From: an uncultured Lachnospiraceae bacterium
GTDB lineage: Bacteria > Bacillota > Clostridia > Lachnospirales > Lachnospiraceae
Assembly (NCBI GenBank): GCA_947626285.1
Contig: CANQRR010000013.1
Coordinates: forward strand, 1-63,173
Length of the DNA: 63,173 nucleotides
Reading direction: 5' to 3'
In this document: in pieces, positions 47,753 to 56,524 of the stretch
Layout: the number at the start of each line of letters is the position of its first letter
Numbering within the stretch: position 1 is the first letter of the stretch
Made by a program: the position numbers and the translations under genes
The notes under the pieces: model-generated
Seen by the model: the letters and a program-made list of their open reading frames with translations, nothing else
What the model was told of the DNA's origin: nothing
The model's database searches: none

Positions 47753-50170
47753 GTGAATACAACATTATCATGGCTGAAAGCATATGTGCCGGATCTGGAT
47801 GTGACGGCGCAGGAGTTTACCGACGCGATGACCTTGTCCGGCACGAAGGTGGAGGGGTATCAGGCCGCGGATCGAGACCTTTCGAACATTGTGATCGGGC
47901 AGATCAATCAGATCGAACGACATCCGGACGCGGACAAGCTGATCATCTGCCAGGTGAACATCGGCGGAGGAAAGACGGTGCAGATCGTGACCGGCGCGCC
48001 GAACGTCAAGGTGGGAGACAAGATTCCGGTCGTTCTGGACGGGGGCCGTGTGGCGGGCACGCACGACGGCAAGATGACTGAGGGCGGCATCGAGATCAAG
48101 AAGGGCAAGCTCAGAGGTATCGAGTCGAACGGCATGATGTGCTCGATCGAGGAGCTCGGCTCCAGTCGGGACATGTACCCGGAGGCCCCGGAGTACGGCA
48201 TCTATATTTTCCCGGAGGACGCCGAGGTAGGAGCGGATGCAATCGCTGCGCTCGGGCTCGACGATGTGAACTTTGAGTTTGAGATCACGTCGAACCGTGT
48301 GGATTGCTTCAGCGCGATCGGCATCGCGCGCGAGGCGGCTGCCACGTTCCGCAAGGAGTTCCATCCGCCGGTCGTGACGCCGACCGGGAACAGCGAACAG
48401 GCGTCAGACTATGTGAAGGTGACGATCGAGGACGAGGAGCTCTGCCCGCGCTACTGTGCGAGGATCGTGAAGAACGTACACATCGCCCCGTCGCCGAAGT
48501 GGATGCAGCGCCGTCTGGCGGCAGCGGGCATCCGCCCGATCAACAACATCGTCGACATCACGAACTATGTGATGGAAGAGTACGGGCAGCCGATGCACGC
48601 CTACGACTATGACCAGCTCGTGGGGCATGAGATCGTGGTGCGCCGCGCGGCGAAGGGCGAAAAGTTCGTGACGCTAGACGGACAGGAGCGCACGATGGAT
48701 GAGAACGTCGTGATGATCTGCGACGGCGAGAAGGCGGTCGGCATCGGCGGCATCATGGGCGGCGAGAACTCCATGATCACGGACAATGTGAAGACGATGC
48801 TCTTCGAGGCGGCCTGCTTTGACGGGACGAACATCCGCCTCTCCTCGAAGCGGATCGGTCTGCGCACGGACGCGTCGGCGAAGTTTGAGAAGGGGCTTGA
48901 TCCGAACAACGCGCAGGCGGCGATCGACCGTGCCTGCCAGCTCGTGGAGGAGCTCGGCGCAGGCGAGGTAGTCGGCGGCATGGTAGACGTCTACAGCAGA
49001 AAGAAGGAGCCGGTGCGCATTCCGTTTGAGCCGGAGAAGATCAACGCGCTGCTCGGCACGGACATTTCAGAAGAGGAGATGCTGGGCTACTTTAAGCTGG
49101 TGGATCTGGAGTACGACACGGCGGCCCGCGAGGTGATCGCGCCGACGTTCCGCCACGACCTGTTCCGCACGGCGGATCTGGCCGAGGAGGTTGCGCGTTT
49201 CTACGGATACGACAACATTCCGACGACGCTGCCGAGCGGAGAGGCGACCGCGGGCAAGCTTCCGTTCCACATGCGTGTGAGAGAGGTAGCGGAGGACATC
49301 GCGGAGTTCTGCGGTTTCTCGCAGGGCATGATGTACTCGTTCGAGAGCCCGAAGGTGTTCGATAAACTGCGGCTTCCGGAGGATTCGCCGCTGCGCACGG
49401 CGGTGAAGATCTCGAATCCCCTCGGAGAAGATTTCAGCATTATGCGGACGACTTCGATCAACGGCATGTTGACCTCGCTAGGTTTCAACTACAACCACAG
49501 GAACAAGAATGTTCGCCTCTATGAGCTCGGCAATATCTACCTGCCGAAGGCGCTTCCGCTCACGGAACTTCCCGAAGAGCGCATGCAGTTTACGCTCGGC
49601 ATGTACGGCGACGGCGATTTCTATACGATGAAGGGCGTGGTCGAGGAGTTCCTTGACAAGCTCGGCGTCAGTGGTCACAGCACCTACACGCCGGATACAA
49701 AGCCGTATCTGCATCCAGGGCGTCAGGCGCAGATCAGCTGCGGAGACGTCGCGGTCGGCTATCTCGGAGAAGTGCATCCGCTCGTGGCGGACACGTACGG
49801 CATCGGTGAGAAGGCCTATGTGGCGGTACTCGATATGGATGCGCTGACACCGCTTGCGACCTTTGACCGCAAGTATACGGGCATCGCGCGCTATCCGGCG
49901 GTGTCCAGAGATATCAGCATGGTCGTCCCGAAGACGATCCTGGCCGGACAGATCGAGGCGATGATCAATCAGCGCGGCGGAAAGATCCTGGAGGATTGCC
50001 AGCTCTTCGACGTCTACGAGGGCGTGCAGATCAAGCCGGGCTTCAAGTCGATGGCGTACTCGGTCGTGTTCCGCGCGAAGGATCGCACGCTGGAGGAGAG
50101 CGACATTACGGCGGCGATGAAGAAGATCTGGAACGGGCTGGAGTCGATGGGGATTGAGATCCGGTCGTAG
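47753..50170 (+). CDS. pheT: Phenylalanine-tRNA ligase beta subunit
   Basis: The 805-residue protein has the expected order: N-terminal domain with an EMAP-like tRNA-binding fold (residues 40-150), B3/B4 editing region (about 210-380), B5 domain (about 400-475), a catalytic-like core and a C-terminal FDX-ACB anticodon-binding domain (FDRKYTGIARYPAVSRDISMVV near residue 704). The start is GTG, 8 bases after AGGAGG, 14 bases after pheS. Confidence 0.96.
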   Translation: MNTTLSWLKAYVPDLDVTAQEFTDAMTLSGTKVEGYQAADRDLSNIVIGQINQIERHPDADKLIICQVNIGGGKTVQIVTGAPNVKVGDKIPVVLDGGRVAGTHDGKMTEGGIEIKKGKLRGIESNGMMCSIEELGSSRDMYPEAPEYGIYIFPEDAEVGADAIAALGLDDVNFEFEITSNRVDCFSAIGIAREAAATFRKEFHPPVVTPTGNSEQASDYVKVTIEDEELCPRYCARIVKNVHIAPSPKWMQRRLAAAGIRPINNIVDITNYVMEEYGQPMHAYDYDQLVGHEIVVRRAAKGEKFVTLDGQERTMDENVVMICDGEKAVGIGGIMGGENSMITDNVKTMLFEAACFDGTNIRLSSKRIGLRTDASAKFEKGLDPNNAQAAIDRACQLVEELGAGEVVGGMVDVYSRKKEPVRIPFEPEKINALLGTDISEEEMLGYFKLVDLEYDTAAREVIAPTFRHDLFRTADLAEEVARFYGYDNIPTTLPSGEATAGKLPFHMRVREVAEDIAEFCGFSQGMMYSFESPKVFDKLRLPEDSPLRTAVKISNPLGEDFSIMRTTSINGMLTSLGFNYNHRNKNVRLYELGNIYLPKALPLTELPEERMQFTLGMYGDGDFYTMKGVVEEFLDKLGVSGHSTYTPDTKPYLHPGRQAQISCGDVAVGYLGEVHPLVADTYGIGEKAYVAVLDMDALTPLATFDRKYTGIARYPAVSRDISMVVPKTILAGQIEAMINQRGGKILEDCQLFDVYEGVQIKPGFKSMAYSVVFRAKDRTLEESDITAAMKKIWNGLESMGIEIRS

Positions 50171-50207
50171 ACAGCGTGAAAGAAATTTCAGAAGTGAATT
50201 GATACTT

Positions 50208-50243
50208 GTCCCGGCATTCGAGCGATATAGTCAGTGCCGGGAC
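50208..50243 (+). other. Inverted repeat between pheT and the queA fusion gene
   Basis: GTCCCGGCA (50208-50216) and TGCCGGGAC (50235-50243) form a perfect 9-bp stem with an 18-base loop and no T tract. It may be an RNA structure or a protein site. No convincing promoter was seen in this gap. Confidence 0.45.
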
Positions 50244-50275
50244 GAGTCTGCATAGAGGAAAGGCGGAGAAAGCTG

Positions 50276-52051
50276 ATGAAATTGTATATAGTCAGACATG
50301 GTGAGACGCCGTGGAACACGCAGCTGCGGCTGCAGGGACAGACGGATATCCCGCTGAACGAGAACGGCCGCGCGCTGGCTCAGGTGACGGCGCAGGCGCT
50401 ATCCGACGTTTCGTTCGACCTTGCGCTCACGAGTCCGCTTTCCCGGGCGCGTGAGACCGCCGAAATATTGTTGGCCGGTCGCGATGTGCCGCTGATCGAC
50501 GAGGAGCGGATCCGGGAGATCAGCTTCGGGACTCTGGAAGGTGTGTATCTGCCCAGGGAAGAGCGGGAGGATCCGGATTCGCAGTTTTATCGTTTCTTCC
50601 ATGCGCCGGACGAGTATGTGCCGCCGGAGGGCGGAGAGAGTGTGCGCGAGCTCTGCGGGCGCACGGAGGCTTTTTTGAAGGAACTGAGGACAAAGGCAGA
50701 GTGGCAGGATAAGACGATCCTGGTCTCCACGCACGGGGCGGCGTCGCGCGCGCTGCTGCTTGGCATGACGCATGGAGGGGCGAAAGATCTCTGGGCAGGC
50801 GGCGTGCCGAAAAACTGCGCGGTCACGATCGCGGAGCTACAGGCGGCAAGCGGTGAGTGGACGATCCTGGAAAAAGACAAGATTTACTATGATTCGGCCG
50901 ATCGGAGAAATCAGGCGCCGGACTATATGACGGGAGATGTCGCGGATATAAAACAGGATTCCGGGGCATTGGCTGGAAAATCGGAGCCTTCCGGCATGAA
51001 AACGTCAGATTTTTATTTTGATTTGCCGCAGGAGTTGATCGCGCAGGATCCGCTCGAGGACCGTTCCGCGTCGAGGCTTCTGGTGCTGGACAAGAAGACC
51101 GGGGCGATCCGGCATCGCCACTTTCGGGATATTCTGGAATATCTTCAGCCGGGCGACTGTCTCGTGCTGAACAACACGAGGGTGATCCCGGCGAGACTTT
51201 ACGGCGTTCGAGAGGGCACTGGGGCGATGATCGAGATTCTCCTTTTAAAGAGAAAGGAAAACAACGTCTGGGAAACGCTCGTGAAGCCGGGGAAAAAGGC
51301 GAAGCCCGGGACGCGGATCGTGTTCGGCGAAGGACTGCTTACCGGAGAGGTGATCGACGTCGTGGAGGAGGGAAACCGGCTGATCCGTTTTACCTACGAG
51401 GGCGTGTTTGAGGAGATTCTGGACCGGCTCGGGCAGATGCCGCTTCCGCCGTATATCACGCATGAGCTGAAGGACAAGAACCGTTACCAAACCGTTTACG
51501 CAAAGTACGACGGCTCGGCGGCGGCTCCTACGGCAGGACTGCATTTTACGCAGGAGCTGCTCGACAAAGTGTGCGCGATGGGTGTGCGCATCGCGGAGGT
51601 GACGCTCCATGTCGGACTGGGAACCTTCCGTCCGGTCAAGGTGGAGGATGTGACGAAACATCATATGCACTCGGAATTTTATCAGATCGACGAGGAGGCG
51701 GCGCGCATCATCAATGAGACGAAGGCCGGCGGCGGGCGTGTGATCTGCGTCGGTACAACGAGCTGCCGGACGATCGAATCCGCGGCAGCGGAGGACGGTG
51801 CGATTCGCGCGTGCAGCGGTTGGACGGAGATCTTCATCTACCCTGGCTATCGATTCAAGGTGCTTGACGGACTGATCACGAACTTTCATCTGCCCGAGTC
51901 GACGCTGCTGATGCTTGTCTCAGCGCTTGCGGGGCGGGAGCATATCCTGAACGCCTACGCGGAGGCGGTGAGGGAGCGGTACCGATTCTTTTCGTTCGGA
52001 GATGCTATGCTCATTTTTTCGTCAAATAGCATTTTGCAGACTCAGACTTGA
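50276..52051 (+). CDS. queA: Fusion of histidine phosphatase and QueA (tRNA epoxyqueuosine step)
   Basis: The 591-residue frame contains a histidine-phosphatase/phosphoglycerate-mutase-like domain ([20 protein letters not shown] at residue 2; catalytic RHG) to about residue 205, a linker, and a full-length QueA from Met241 ([20 protein letters not shown]), ending normally. QueA transfers and isomerises the ribosyl group of SAM onto preQ1 in tRNA. An ATG at 50996 starts the QueA part exactly at its usual N-terminus, with GGAG 9 bases before it, so separate QueA may also be made by internal initiation. The phosphatase substrate is unknown. GGAG precedes the 50276 start. Confidence 0.88.
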   Translation: MKLYIVRHGETPWNTQLRLQGQTDIPLNENGRALAQVTAQALSDVSFDLALTSPLSRARETAEILLAGRDVPLIDEERIREISFGTLEGVYLPREEREDPDSQFYRFFHAPDEYVPPEGGESVRELCGRTEAFLKELRTKAEWQDKTILVSTHGAASRALLLGMTHGGAKDLWAGGVPKNCAVTIAELQAASGEWTILEKDKIYYDSADRRNQAPDYMTGDVADIKQDSGALAGKSEPSGMKTSDFYFDLPQELIAQDPLEDRSASRLLVLDKKTGAIRHRHFRDILEYLQPGDCLVLNNTRVIPARLYGVREGTGAMIEILLLKRKENNVWETLVKPGKKAKPGTRIVFGEGLLTGEVIDVVEEGNRLIRFTYEGVFEEILDRLGQMPLPPYITHELKDKNRYQTVYAKYDGSAAAPTAGLHFTQELLDKVCAMGVRIAEVTLHVGLGTFRPVKVEDVTKHHMHSEFYQIDEEAARIINETKAGGGRVICVGTTSCRTIESAAAEDGAIRACSGWTEIFIYPGYRFKVLDGLITNFHLPESTLLMLVSALAGREHILNAYAEAVRERYRFFSFGDAMLIFSSNSILQTQT

Positions 52052-52076
52052 CATTTTCAGAGTCTGGGTTTATGAT
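52048..52076 (+). promoter_or_regulatory. Sigma-A promoter of the antitoxin RNA
   Basis: TTGACA (52048-52053), a 17-base spacer, TATGAT (52071-52076). It overlaps the stop codon of queA and points at a short region with no coding potential that ends at a strong terminator. Confidence 0.7.
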
Positions 52077-52082
52077 AACTAT

Positions 52083-52156
52083 GTCTTATCTTAGGAATCA
52101 CGTCATTCAAATAAGACCGAAGCGAAAACCTCCAGAGGTGCTGCTCTGGAGGTTTT
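52083..52156 (+). ncRNA. Putative RNAII-like antisense antitoxin RNA (about 75 bases)
   Basis: The predicted transcript starts about 7 bases after the -10 element and ends at the bidirectional terminator. It contains TTAGGAATCACGTCATTCA (52091-52109), which matches 18 of 19 bases of 52267-52285. As that second copy is the complement of the toxin's start codon and first codons, this RNA can pair with the toxin message over its translation start and again over the shared terminator. This is the RNAII arrangement of the pAD1 par locus. Confidence 0.6.
52125..52156. terminator. Bidirectional terminator shared by toxin and antitoxin RNAs
   Basis: AAAACCTCCAGAG (52125-52137) and CTCTGGAGGTTTT (52144-52156) form a perfect 13-bp stem with a six-base loop; T runs result on both strands. 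It may also stop queA transcripts. Confidence 0.9.
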
Positions 52157-52196
52157 CTTGTCCGTTATTTGCGGTGAACCGATCCGCAGGCTGTGT

Positions 52197-52286
52197 TTAT
52201 CGGTCTCTGTCCAGCCATTTGCAAATGAAATACGAGATCACACTTACCATGACAGAGAGGATAGCTTTAGAAATCACGTCATTCAC
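52197..52286 (-). CDS. Putative type I toxin peptide (29 residues, Fst-like)
   Basis: On the minus strand a GTG codon at 52286-52284 begins VNDVISKAIL, followed by a hydrophobic stretch and the end ICKWLDRDR. One membrane-spanning segment with a charged tail ending in a WLD-type motif is the appearance of small Firmicutes type I toxins (Fst and related peptides, 25-35 residues). A full GGAGGTGG ribosome site precedes the GTG with good spacing. The message would end at the shared terminator at 52125, giving about 195 bases. The peptide is below usual gene-finding length limits. Toxic function is inferred from layout, not shown. Confidence 0.65.
   Translation of the reverse strand: MNDVISKAILSVMVSVISYFICKWLDRDR
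52267..52285. repeat. Direct repeat copy 2 (toxin start region)
   Basis: TTAGAAATCACGTCATTCA, 18 of 19 bases identical to 52091-52109. This copy is the complement of the toxin's first codons. The two copies correspond in position to the DRa/DRb repeats that let RNAI and RNAII of pAD1 interact. Confidence 0.85.
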
Positions 52287-52326
52287 TGTTACCACCTCCC
52301 TTCCGCTGGAGGTACACAGCATAAAT

Positions 52327-52355
52327 ATAATATCACATAATAGTGAAATAAACAA
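52327..52355 (-). promoter_or_regulatory. Putative promoter of the toxin message
   Basis: On the minus strand: TTGTTT (52355-52350), a 17-base spacer, TATTAT (52332-52327), in an AT-rich region. The -35 matches the consensus at only three of six positions. Confidence 0.5.
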
Positions 52356-52398
52356 CTTAAACTAATATAAAAATGTGTGATGTATTAACGAGATGTGC

Positions 52399-52427
52399 TT
52401 GACGCTGTGAGAGGAACGTGCTAGTAT
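52399..52427 (+). promoter_or_regulatory. Sigma-A promoter of nrdG
   Basis: TTGACG (52399-52404), a 17-base spacer, TAGTAT (52422-52427). No convincing NrdR box was seen nearby. Confidence 0.6.
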
Positions 52428-52499
52428 AGATTCTGTGCACATGATGTTGTAGAAAAGGATACGTGTAGCACAGGATGTGGTGTTTTGGGGGATTTGGTT

Positions 52500-53069
52500 A
52501 TGAAGTATCATAATATCACGAAGGACGACATGCTCAACGGAGACGGACTCAGGGTGGTGCTCTGGGTGGCAGGATGTTCTCACTACTGCGAGGGCTGTCA
52601 GAACCCGGTGACCTGGGATCCGAACGACGGCGCGGACTTTGGTGAGGAGCAGAAGCAGGAGATCTTCCGTGAACTGGATCAGTCCTACGTTTCGGGGATC
52701 ACGTTCAGCGGAGGTGATCCGCTCTACAGCACGAATGAGCCGGAGATCCTGGCGCTCGCGAAGGAGATCCGGGAGAAGTATCCGGATAAGACGATCTGGC
52801 TGTATACCGGTTACAACTGGAATTATGTGCGGCAGCGCGAGATCGCGCAGTACATCGACGTGCTGGTGGACGGAGAGTATATCCAGGCGCTGCGCGACAC
52901 ACAGCTTCACTGGCGCGGCAGCTCGAACCAGAATGTGATCGATGTGCCGCGGTCGCTGGAGGCGGGAGAGGTGATCCTGCATGGTGATGATATCGCTGTC
53001 GGAAAGCAGTACGGAGAGTGCCCGTCGTGCGATACGGATAAGGTGGAGCGCGCGGCAGCCGCCCGGTGA
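52500..53069 (+). CDS. nrdG: Anaerobic ribonucleotide reductase activating protein
   Basis: The 189-residue radical SAM protein has the cluster motif CSHYCEGC near residue 26 (C-x3-C-x2-C) and FSGGDPLYSTNE near residue 66. NrdG uses SAM to make the glycyl radical of NrdD. nrdD is not next to it, although the two are usually adjacent, so it lies elsewhere or left the locus. ATG at 52500 follows GGGGGA by about 9 bases. Confidence 0.93.
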   Translation: MKYHNITKDDMLNGDGLRVVLWVAGCSHYCEGCQNPVTWDPNDGADFGEEQKQEIFRELDQSYVSGITFSGGDPLYSTNEPEILALAKEIREKYPDKTIWLYTGYNWNYVRQREIAQYIDVLVDGEYIQALRDTQLHWRGSSNQNVIDVPRSLEAGEVILHGDDIAVGKQYGECPSCDTDKVERAAAAR

Positions 53070-53232
53070 GCGGATAAAGTGGAACGCGCGGTTCAGCCCC
53101 GGGGAGCAGGCAGGAATACGTAAGCAGAGATATGAGCCGGAAACCGGAAAATAAAAAGGACTGCAAGAGGAAATCAGAAGAGAGAAAAGAGAAAAGAGAT
53201 TACAAGAGGAAGCCATAAAGGGGAGAAAAGAG

Positions 53233-53664
53233 ATGGAAAAGATAAAGATTCAATACCTGAATGATAAAATCAAGCGTCTGGAATACATCGACGGAAAATC
53301 GGACTGGATCGATCTGCGCGCGGCGGAGGACATTGTGCTGAAGAGGGGCGAATTTAAGCTGGTGCCGCTCGGTGTGGCGATGCAGCTTCCGAAGGGCTAC
53401 GAGGCGCACGTCGTGCCCCGCAGCTCCACCTACAAGAATTTCGGAATCATCCAGACGAATCACATGGGGATCATCGACGAGACCTACGCCGGGCCGAACG
53501 ACTGGTGGTACATGCCGGTGTACGCGCTGCGAGATACGGAAATCCACTTCAACGACCGCATCGGCCAGTTCCGCATCATGGAGCATCAGCCGAAGATCGT
53601 GTTTGAGGAGGGTGCGCTGGACGCCCCGGACCGCGGCGGGATCGGGAGCACCGGAACGAATTAG
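53233..53664 (+). CDS. dut: dUTP diphosphatase
   Basis: The 143-residue trimeric-type dUTPase has [28 protein letters not shown] (motifs 2-3, residues 60-87), DRIGQFRI (motif 4) and the C-terminal arm [11 protein letters not shown] (motif 5). It hydrolyses dUTP to dUMP. The gap after nrdG ends in a purine-rich stretch of nearly 100 bases with a possible AGGGGAG ribosome site. Grouping with nrdG fits nucleotide metabolism. Confidence 0.93.
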   Translation: MEKIKIQYLNDKIKRLEYIDGKSDWIDLRAAEDIVLKRGEFKLVPLGVAMQLPKGYEAHVVPRSSTYKNFGIIQTNHMGIIDETYAGPNDWWYMPVYALRDTEIHFNDRIGQFRIMEHQPKIVFEEGALDAPDRGGIGSTGTN

Positions 53665-53700
53665 GCACATCTGATGCTTTTAGAATAATAATTTTAAGAC

Positions 53701-53750
53701 AAAAACACTTCAGGGAAAGATTCAATCGATTTTCACCCTGAAGTGTTTTT
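53701..53750. terminator. Bidirectional terminator between dut and arcC
   Basis: AAAAACACTTCAGGG (53701-53715) pairs perfectly with CCCTGAAGTGTTTTT (53736-53750), giving T runs in both directions between two converging genes. Confidence 0.9.
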
Positions 53751-53813
53751 CAATTTACCGGCCGAAAATGGTCCGGTATTCATATGTTACAAAGAACGAG
53801 CTTGGTCTACGGA

Positions 53814-54746
53814 TCAAGCCTGTTCGATTACCGTCCCGGTCTTTCCAAGATAGGCGTCCAGCGCCTTGTCGATCGAGGTGATGACCGCCTGACGTCCCTG
53901 CTTCTGGAGAACGAAGTTTACCGACGCTTCGATCTTCGGGAGCATTTTATTTTTGCCGAATTCATTGTTCGCGATGTGCTGCTTTGCCTCGTCCGGCGTC
54001 ATGTGGGAGAGTGCGATCGGAGCGTCGCTCTCGTAGTTGATGATGACAAACTCCTCGTTCGTGAGGATCATCAGCATGTCCGCGTCGGTCAGGTCCGCGA
54101 GGCGGCCGCTGATAAGGTCCTTCTCGATGACGGCGCCGGCGCCCTTCAAGCTGCTTCCTTGCTTGAGCACCGGGATACCGCCTCCGCCCCCGGCGATTAC
54201 GATATGTCCGGCGTTCGCCAGCGTGTTGATCGCGTCGATCTCCACGATGTCAAGCGGTCTGGGGGAGGCGACGATGCGCCGGAATCCTTTTCCGGGCTCC
54301 TCTGTCACATAGTTTCCCTTCGCCTCTTCCGCGGCGGCCTCCTCAGCGCTCAGATAGCGACCGATCGCCTTGACCGGGTGGTAGAAGGTCTCATCGTAGG
54401 GATCCACGGTCACCTGTGTGAGCACCGTGACGACTGTGCGGTAGATGCCGCGCAGCAGGAGCTCGGAGCGCAGGGCGTTCTGGATATCATAGCCGATGTA
54501 GCCCTGGCTCATCGCGGAGCAGATCGACATCGGGGCGCCGTAGGTCTCGTGAAATTTGGCAAACTCATTCATCGCGGTGTGGATCATGCCGACCTGCGGG
54601 GCGTTGCTGTGTGTGATGATCAGCTGGGCGCCGTTCTCGACGAGATCGGCGAGAATCTTCGCGGTGGACTTCAGCGCCGCCTGCTGTTCCGGAAAAGTAG
54701 TGCCAAGGGCCTTGTGCCCCAGCGCAACGACAACTCTCTTTTTCAT
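53814..54746 (-). CDS. arcC: Carbamate kinase
   Basis: The 310-residue amino acid kinase-family protein begins KKRVVVALGHKALGTTFPEQ and contains SQGYIGYDIQNAL near residue 82 and HIVIAGGGGGIPVL near residue 184. It makes ATP from carbamoyl phosphate and ADP in arginine or agmatine breakdown. The usual GGNA turn is GHKA here. No arcA, arcB or arcD lies nearby. The start at 54746 is 8 bases after GGAG. Confidence 0.93.
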   Translation of the reverse strand: MKKRVVVALGHKALGTTFPEQQAALKSTAKILADLVENGAQLIITHSNAPQVGMIHTAMNEFAKFHETYGAPMSICSAMSQGYIGYDIQNALRSELLLRGIYRTVVTVLTQVTVDPYDETFYHPVKAIGRYLSAEEAAAEEAKGNYVTEEPGKGFRRIVASPRPLDIVEIDAINTLANAGHIVIAGGGGGIPVLKQGSSLKGAGAVIEKDLISGRLADLTDADMLMILTNEEFVIINYESDAPIALSHMTPDEAKQHIANNEFGKNKMLPKIEASVNFVLQKQGRQAVITSIDKALDAYLGKTGTVIEQA

Positions 54747-54822
54747 AGAAATCTCCAATCCGCCGCCCTGACCGGACGGCTCAGACAGTAGTGAAAACGT
54801 CTCTTAATTACAAATCAGATTT

Positions 54823-54851
54823 ATTATAATATCCCTTGCCGGAAAAAGCAA
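54823..54851 (-). promoter_or_regulatory. Sigma-A promoter of arcC
   Basis: On the minus strand: TTGCTT (54851-54846), a 17-base spacer, TATAAT (54828-54823). It diverges from the spoIIIA promoter. Confidence 0.65.
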
Positions 54852-54862
54852 ATCATTTTATG

Positions 54863-54891
54863 GCATATTCGAAGGGGCTGTCCCATATATT
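54863..54891 (+). promoter_or_regulatory. Sigma-E promoter of the spoIIIA operon
   Basis: GCATATT (54863-54869), a 14-base spacer, CATATATT (54884-54891), 48 bases before spoIIIAA. The -35 fits the Bacillus sigma-E consensus fully, and spoIIIA is a sigma-E operon in Bacillus. Confidence 0.75.
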
Positions 54892-54938
54892 GAAAGTGGG
54901 CAGCCGGACGCGCTGCGCATGGGAGGCGACGGTAACGT

Positions 54939-55928
54939 ATGGCTATGCCGGAGGAAATCTTTTACGGGATCTTTGCCCGGGGGATACGGGAGATCCTGCA
55001 AAAAAGCGGGCTGGATCTTAGCAGGCTGCAGGAGATACGGCTGCGTGCGGACCGGCCGCTTCTGCTGCGCTACGAAAGTCTGGAATACGGCGTGACGCCG
55101 GAGGGCGCGCTGACGAAAAGGCCGGAGTGCGGCGTCTGTGTAAACAGCAGGGAGCTGGAGGAGACGCTGGAGCACGTGTCGGGTTATTCGCTCTACGCTT
55201 TCGACGAGGAGCTGAAGCAGGGATTTCTGACGATCCCGGGCGGGCACCGGGTCGGCGTGGCGGGCAGGCTCGTCATGGAGGATGGCCGCGTCCGGTGCAT
55301 TCGTCATATTTCCTATGTCAATATCCGCCTGTCCCATCAGGTCAAAGGCTGCGCGGACTCCGTGATGCGCTATCTGGTGTCCGGCGGGCAGCTCTGCCAC
55401 ACGCTGGTGATCTCCCCACCGCGCTGCGGAAAGACGACGCTTCTGCGCGATATGATCCGTCAGATCTCCGACGGGACGCCGTACCTTGGCGGTATGACCG
55501 TCGGTGTGGTCGACGAGCGCTCTGAGCTTGCCGGAGCGTATCTGGGAATGCCGCAGAATGACCTCGGACTGCGCACGGATGTGCTGGAGGGAGGGCTAAA
55601 GGCGGAATCCATGATGATGCTTCTGCGCTCCATGTCCCCGCAGGTCATCGCGGTCGACGAGATCGGCGGAAGCGAGGACTGCCGCGCGCTGGAGAATGTG
55701 TTTCACTGCGGCTGCAGGCTGATCGCGACCGTGCACGGCGTTTCGTTTGAGGAGATAAAAAAAAGACCGCTTCTGCGCGGAATGCTGCGGGAGCAGATGT
55801 TTGAGCGCTACATTGTACTGGAAGGAGATCCGGCGGGCAGCGTCCGGGAAATTCTGGACGAGCAGGGACAGCGGCTGTATCGGAGAAGACACGCGCCGCA
55901 GGACAGGGAGCGCATATGTGGGTCATAG
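54939..55928 (+). CDS. spoIIIAA: Stage III sporulation protein AA (secretion-type ATPase)
   Basis: The 329-residue protein is the ATPase of the SpoIIIA-SpoIIQ channel between mother cell and forespore. The Walker A region is SPPRCGKTTLLRD near residue 155, with VDERSEL following and VIAVDEIGG as Walker B near residue 235. Two ATGs (54939, 54945) are possible; GGGAGG at 54921 favours the first. Confidence 0.95.
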   Translation: MAMPEEIFYGIFARGIREILQKSGLDLSRLQEIRLRADRPLLLRYESLEYGVTPEGALTKRPECGVCVNSRELEETLEHVSGYSLYAFDEELKQGFLTIPGGHRVGVAGRLVMEDGRVRCIRHISYVNIRLSHQVKGCADSVMRYLVSGGQLCHTLVISPPRCGKTTLLRDMIRQISDGTPYLGGMTVGVVDERSELAGAYLGMPQNDLGLRTDVLEGGLKAESMMMLLRSMSPQVIAVDEIGGSEDCRALENVFHCGCRLIATVHGVSFEEIKKRPLLRGMLREQMFERYIVLEGDPAGSVREILDEQGQRLYRRRHAPQDRERICGS

Positions 55929-56443
55929 TCAAAACAGCAGGGATCCTCTGCATTATGGTCGCGAGCGCTGTGACGGGCGCGGAGCTGGAGCGTCGTGTTA
56001 AAAGACGCTGGCTGCTCCTGCGGGAGATGTATGAGACGCTGCTGTTCCTTGAAAAAGAGATGACGTACCATCGTTCGCCGGTCCGGGAGGCGTTTGACTA
56101 TGCGTCGAAGAGATGCGCGACGGAGCTTTCCGGGGTGCTGGCGCAGACGGCGGAGCGGATCGGACAGAGGACGGGCGAGCCTTTTGCGCAGATGTGGGAG
56201 GAGTCGCTGGCGGCGCAGCTCCCGCAGGGATTGTTTGCGCGGGAGGAGCTGGAGCTGTTTCGGGAGACGTCCGTCGCGCTGTGCGGAACAGACGTCGTGA
56301 TGCAGAAGACGCTGCTGGAAAAATATGCGGATCGGTTCCGGACGATGAGTGAGAGAGAGGCGGAGGTCTGCCGGGAGAAGGGCGGCCTGTATCGGAAGCT
56401 TACGCTGGCGGCGGGCGCTTTTCTGGTGATCCTGCTGTTTTGA
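55916..56443 (+). CDS. spoIIIAB: Stage III sporulation protein AB
   Basis: The 175-residue protein has an N-terminal membrane segment, a helical region with YETLLFLEKEMTYHRSPVREAF near residues 41-62 and a C-terminal hydrophobic segment. It resembles type II secretion GspF fragments and belongs to the spoIIIA channel. Overlaps spoIIIAA by 13 bases. Confidence 0.94.
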   Translation: MWVIVKTAGILCIMVASAVTGAELERRVKRRWLLLREMYETLLFLEKEMTYHRSPVREAFDYASKRCATELSGVLAQTAERIGQRTGEPFAQMWEESLAAQLPQGLFAREELELFRETSVALCGTDVVMQKTLLEKYADRFRTMSEREAEVCREKGGLYRKLTLAAGAFLVILLF

Positions 56444-56524
56444 GAACACTGCGAGCCTTGATCGCCGGCATCATCTGCACGGATTCCATACGAAACCTCT
56501 GCGGTTGAAGGGAGGGGACAGAGC

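Noticed and set aside
52048-52365. 105-residue + strand open frame after queA
   Set aside because: It runs through the antitoxin RNA, the bidirectional terminator and the antisense of the toxin gene, has no ribosome site, and reads as low-quality protein.
52428-52499. NrdR box before nrdG
   Set aside because: GC-rich near-palindromes are present but none follows the NrdR consensus.
53140-53232. Purine-rich stretch before dut as a repeat or regulatory RNA
   Set aside because: It is A/G-rich with loose internal similarity but no stable pairing or defined unit.
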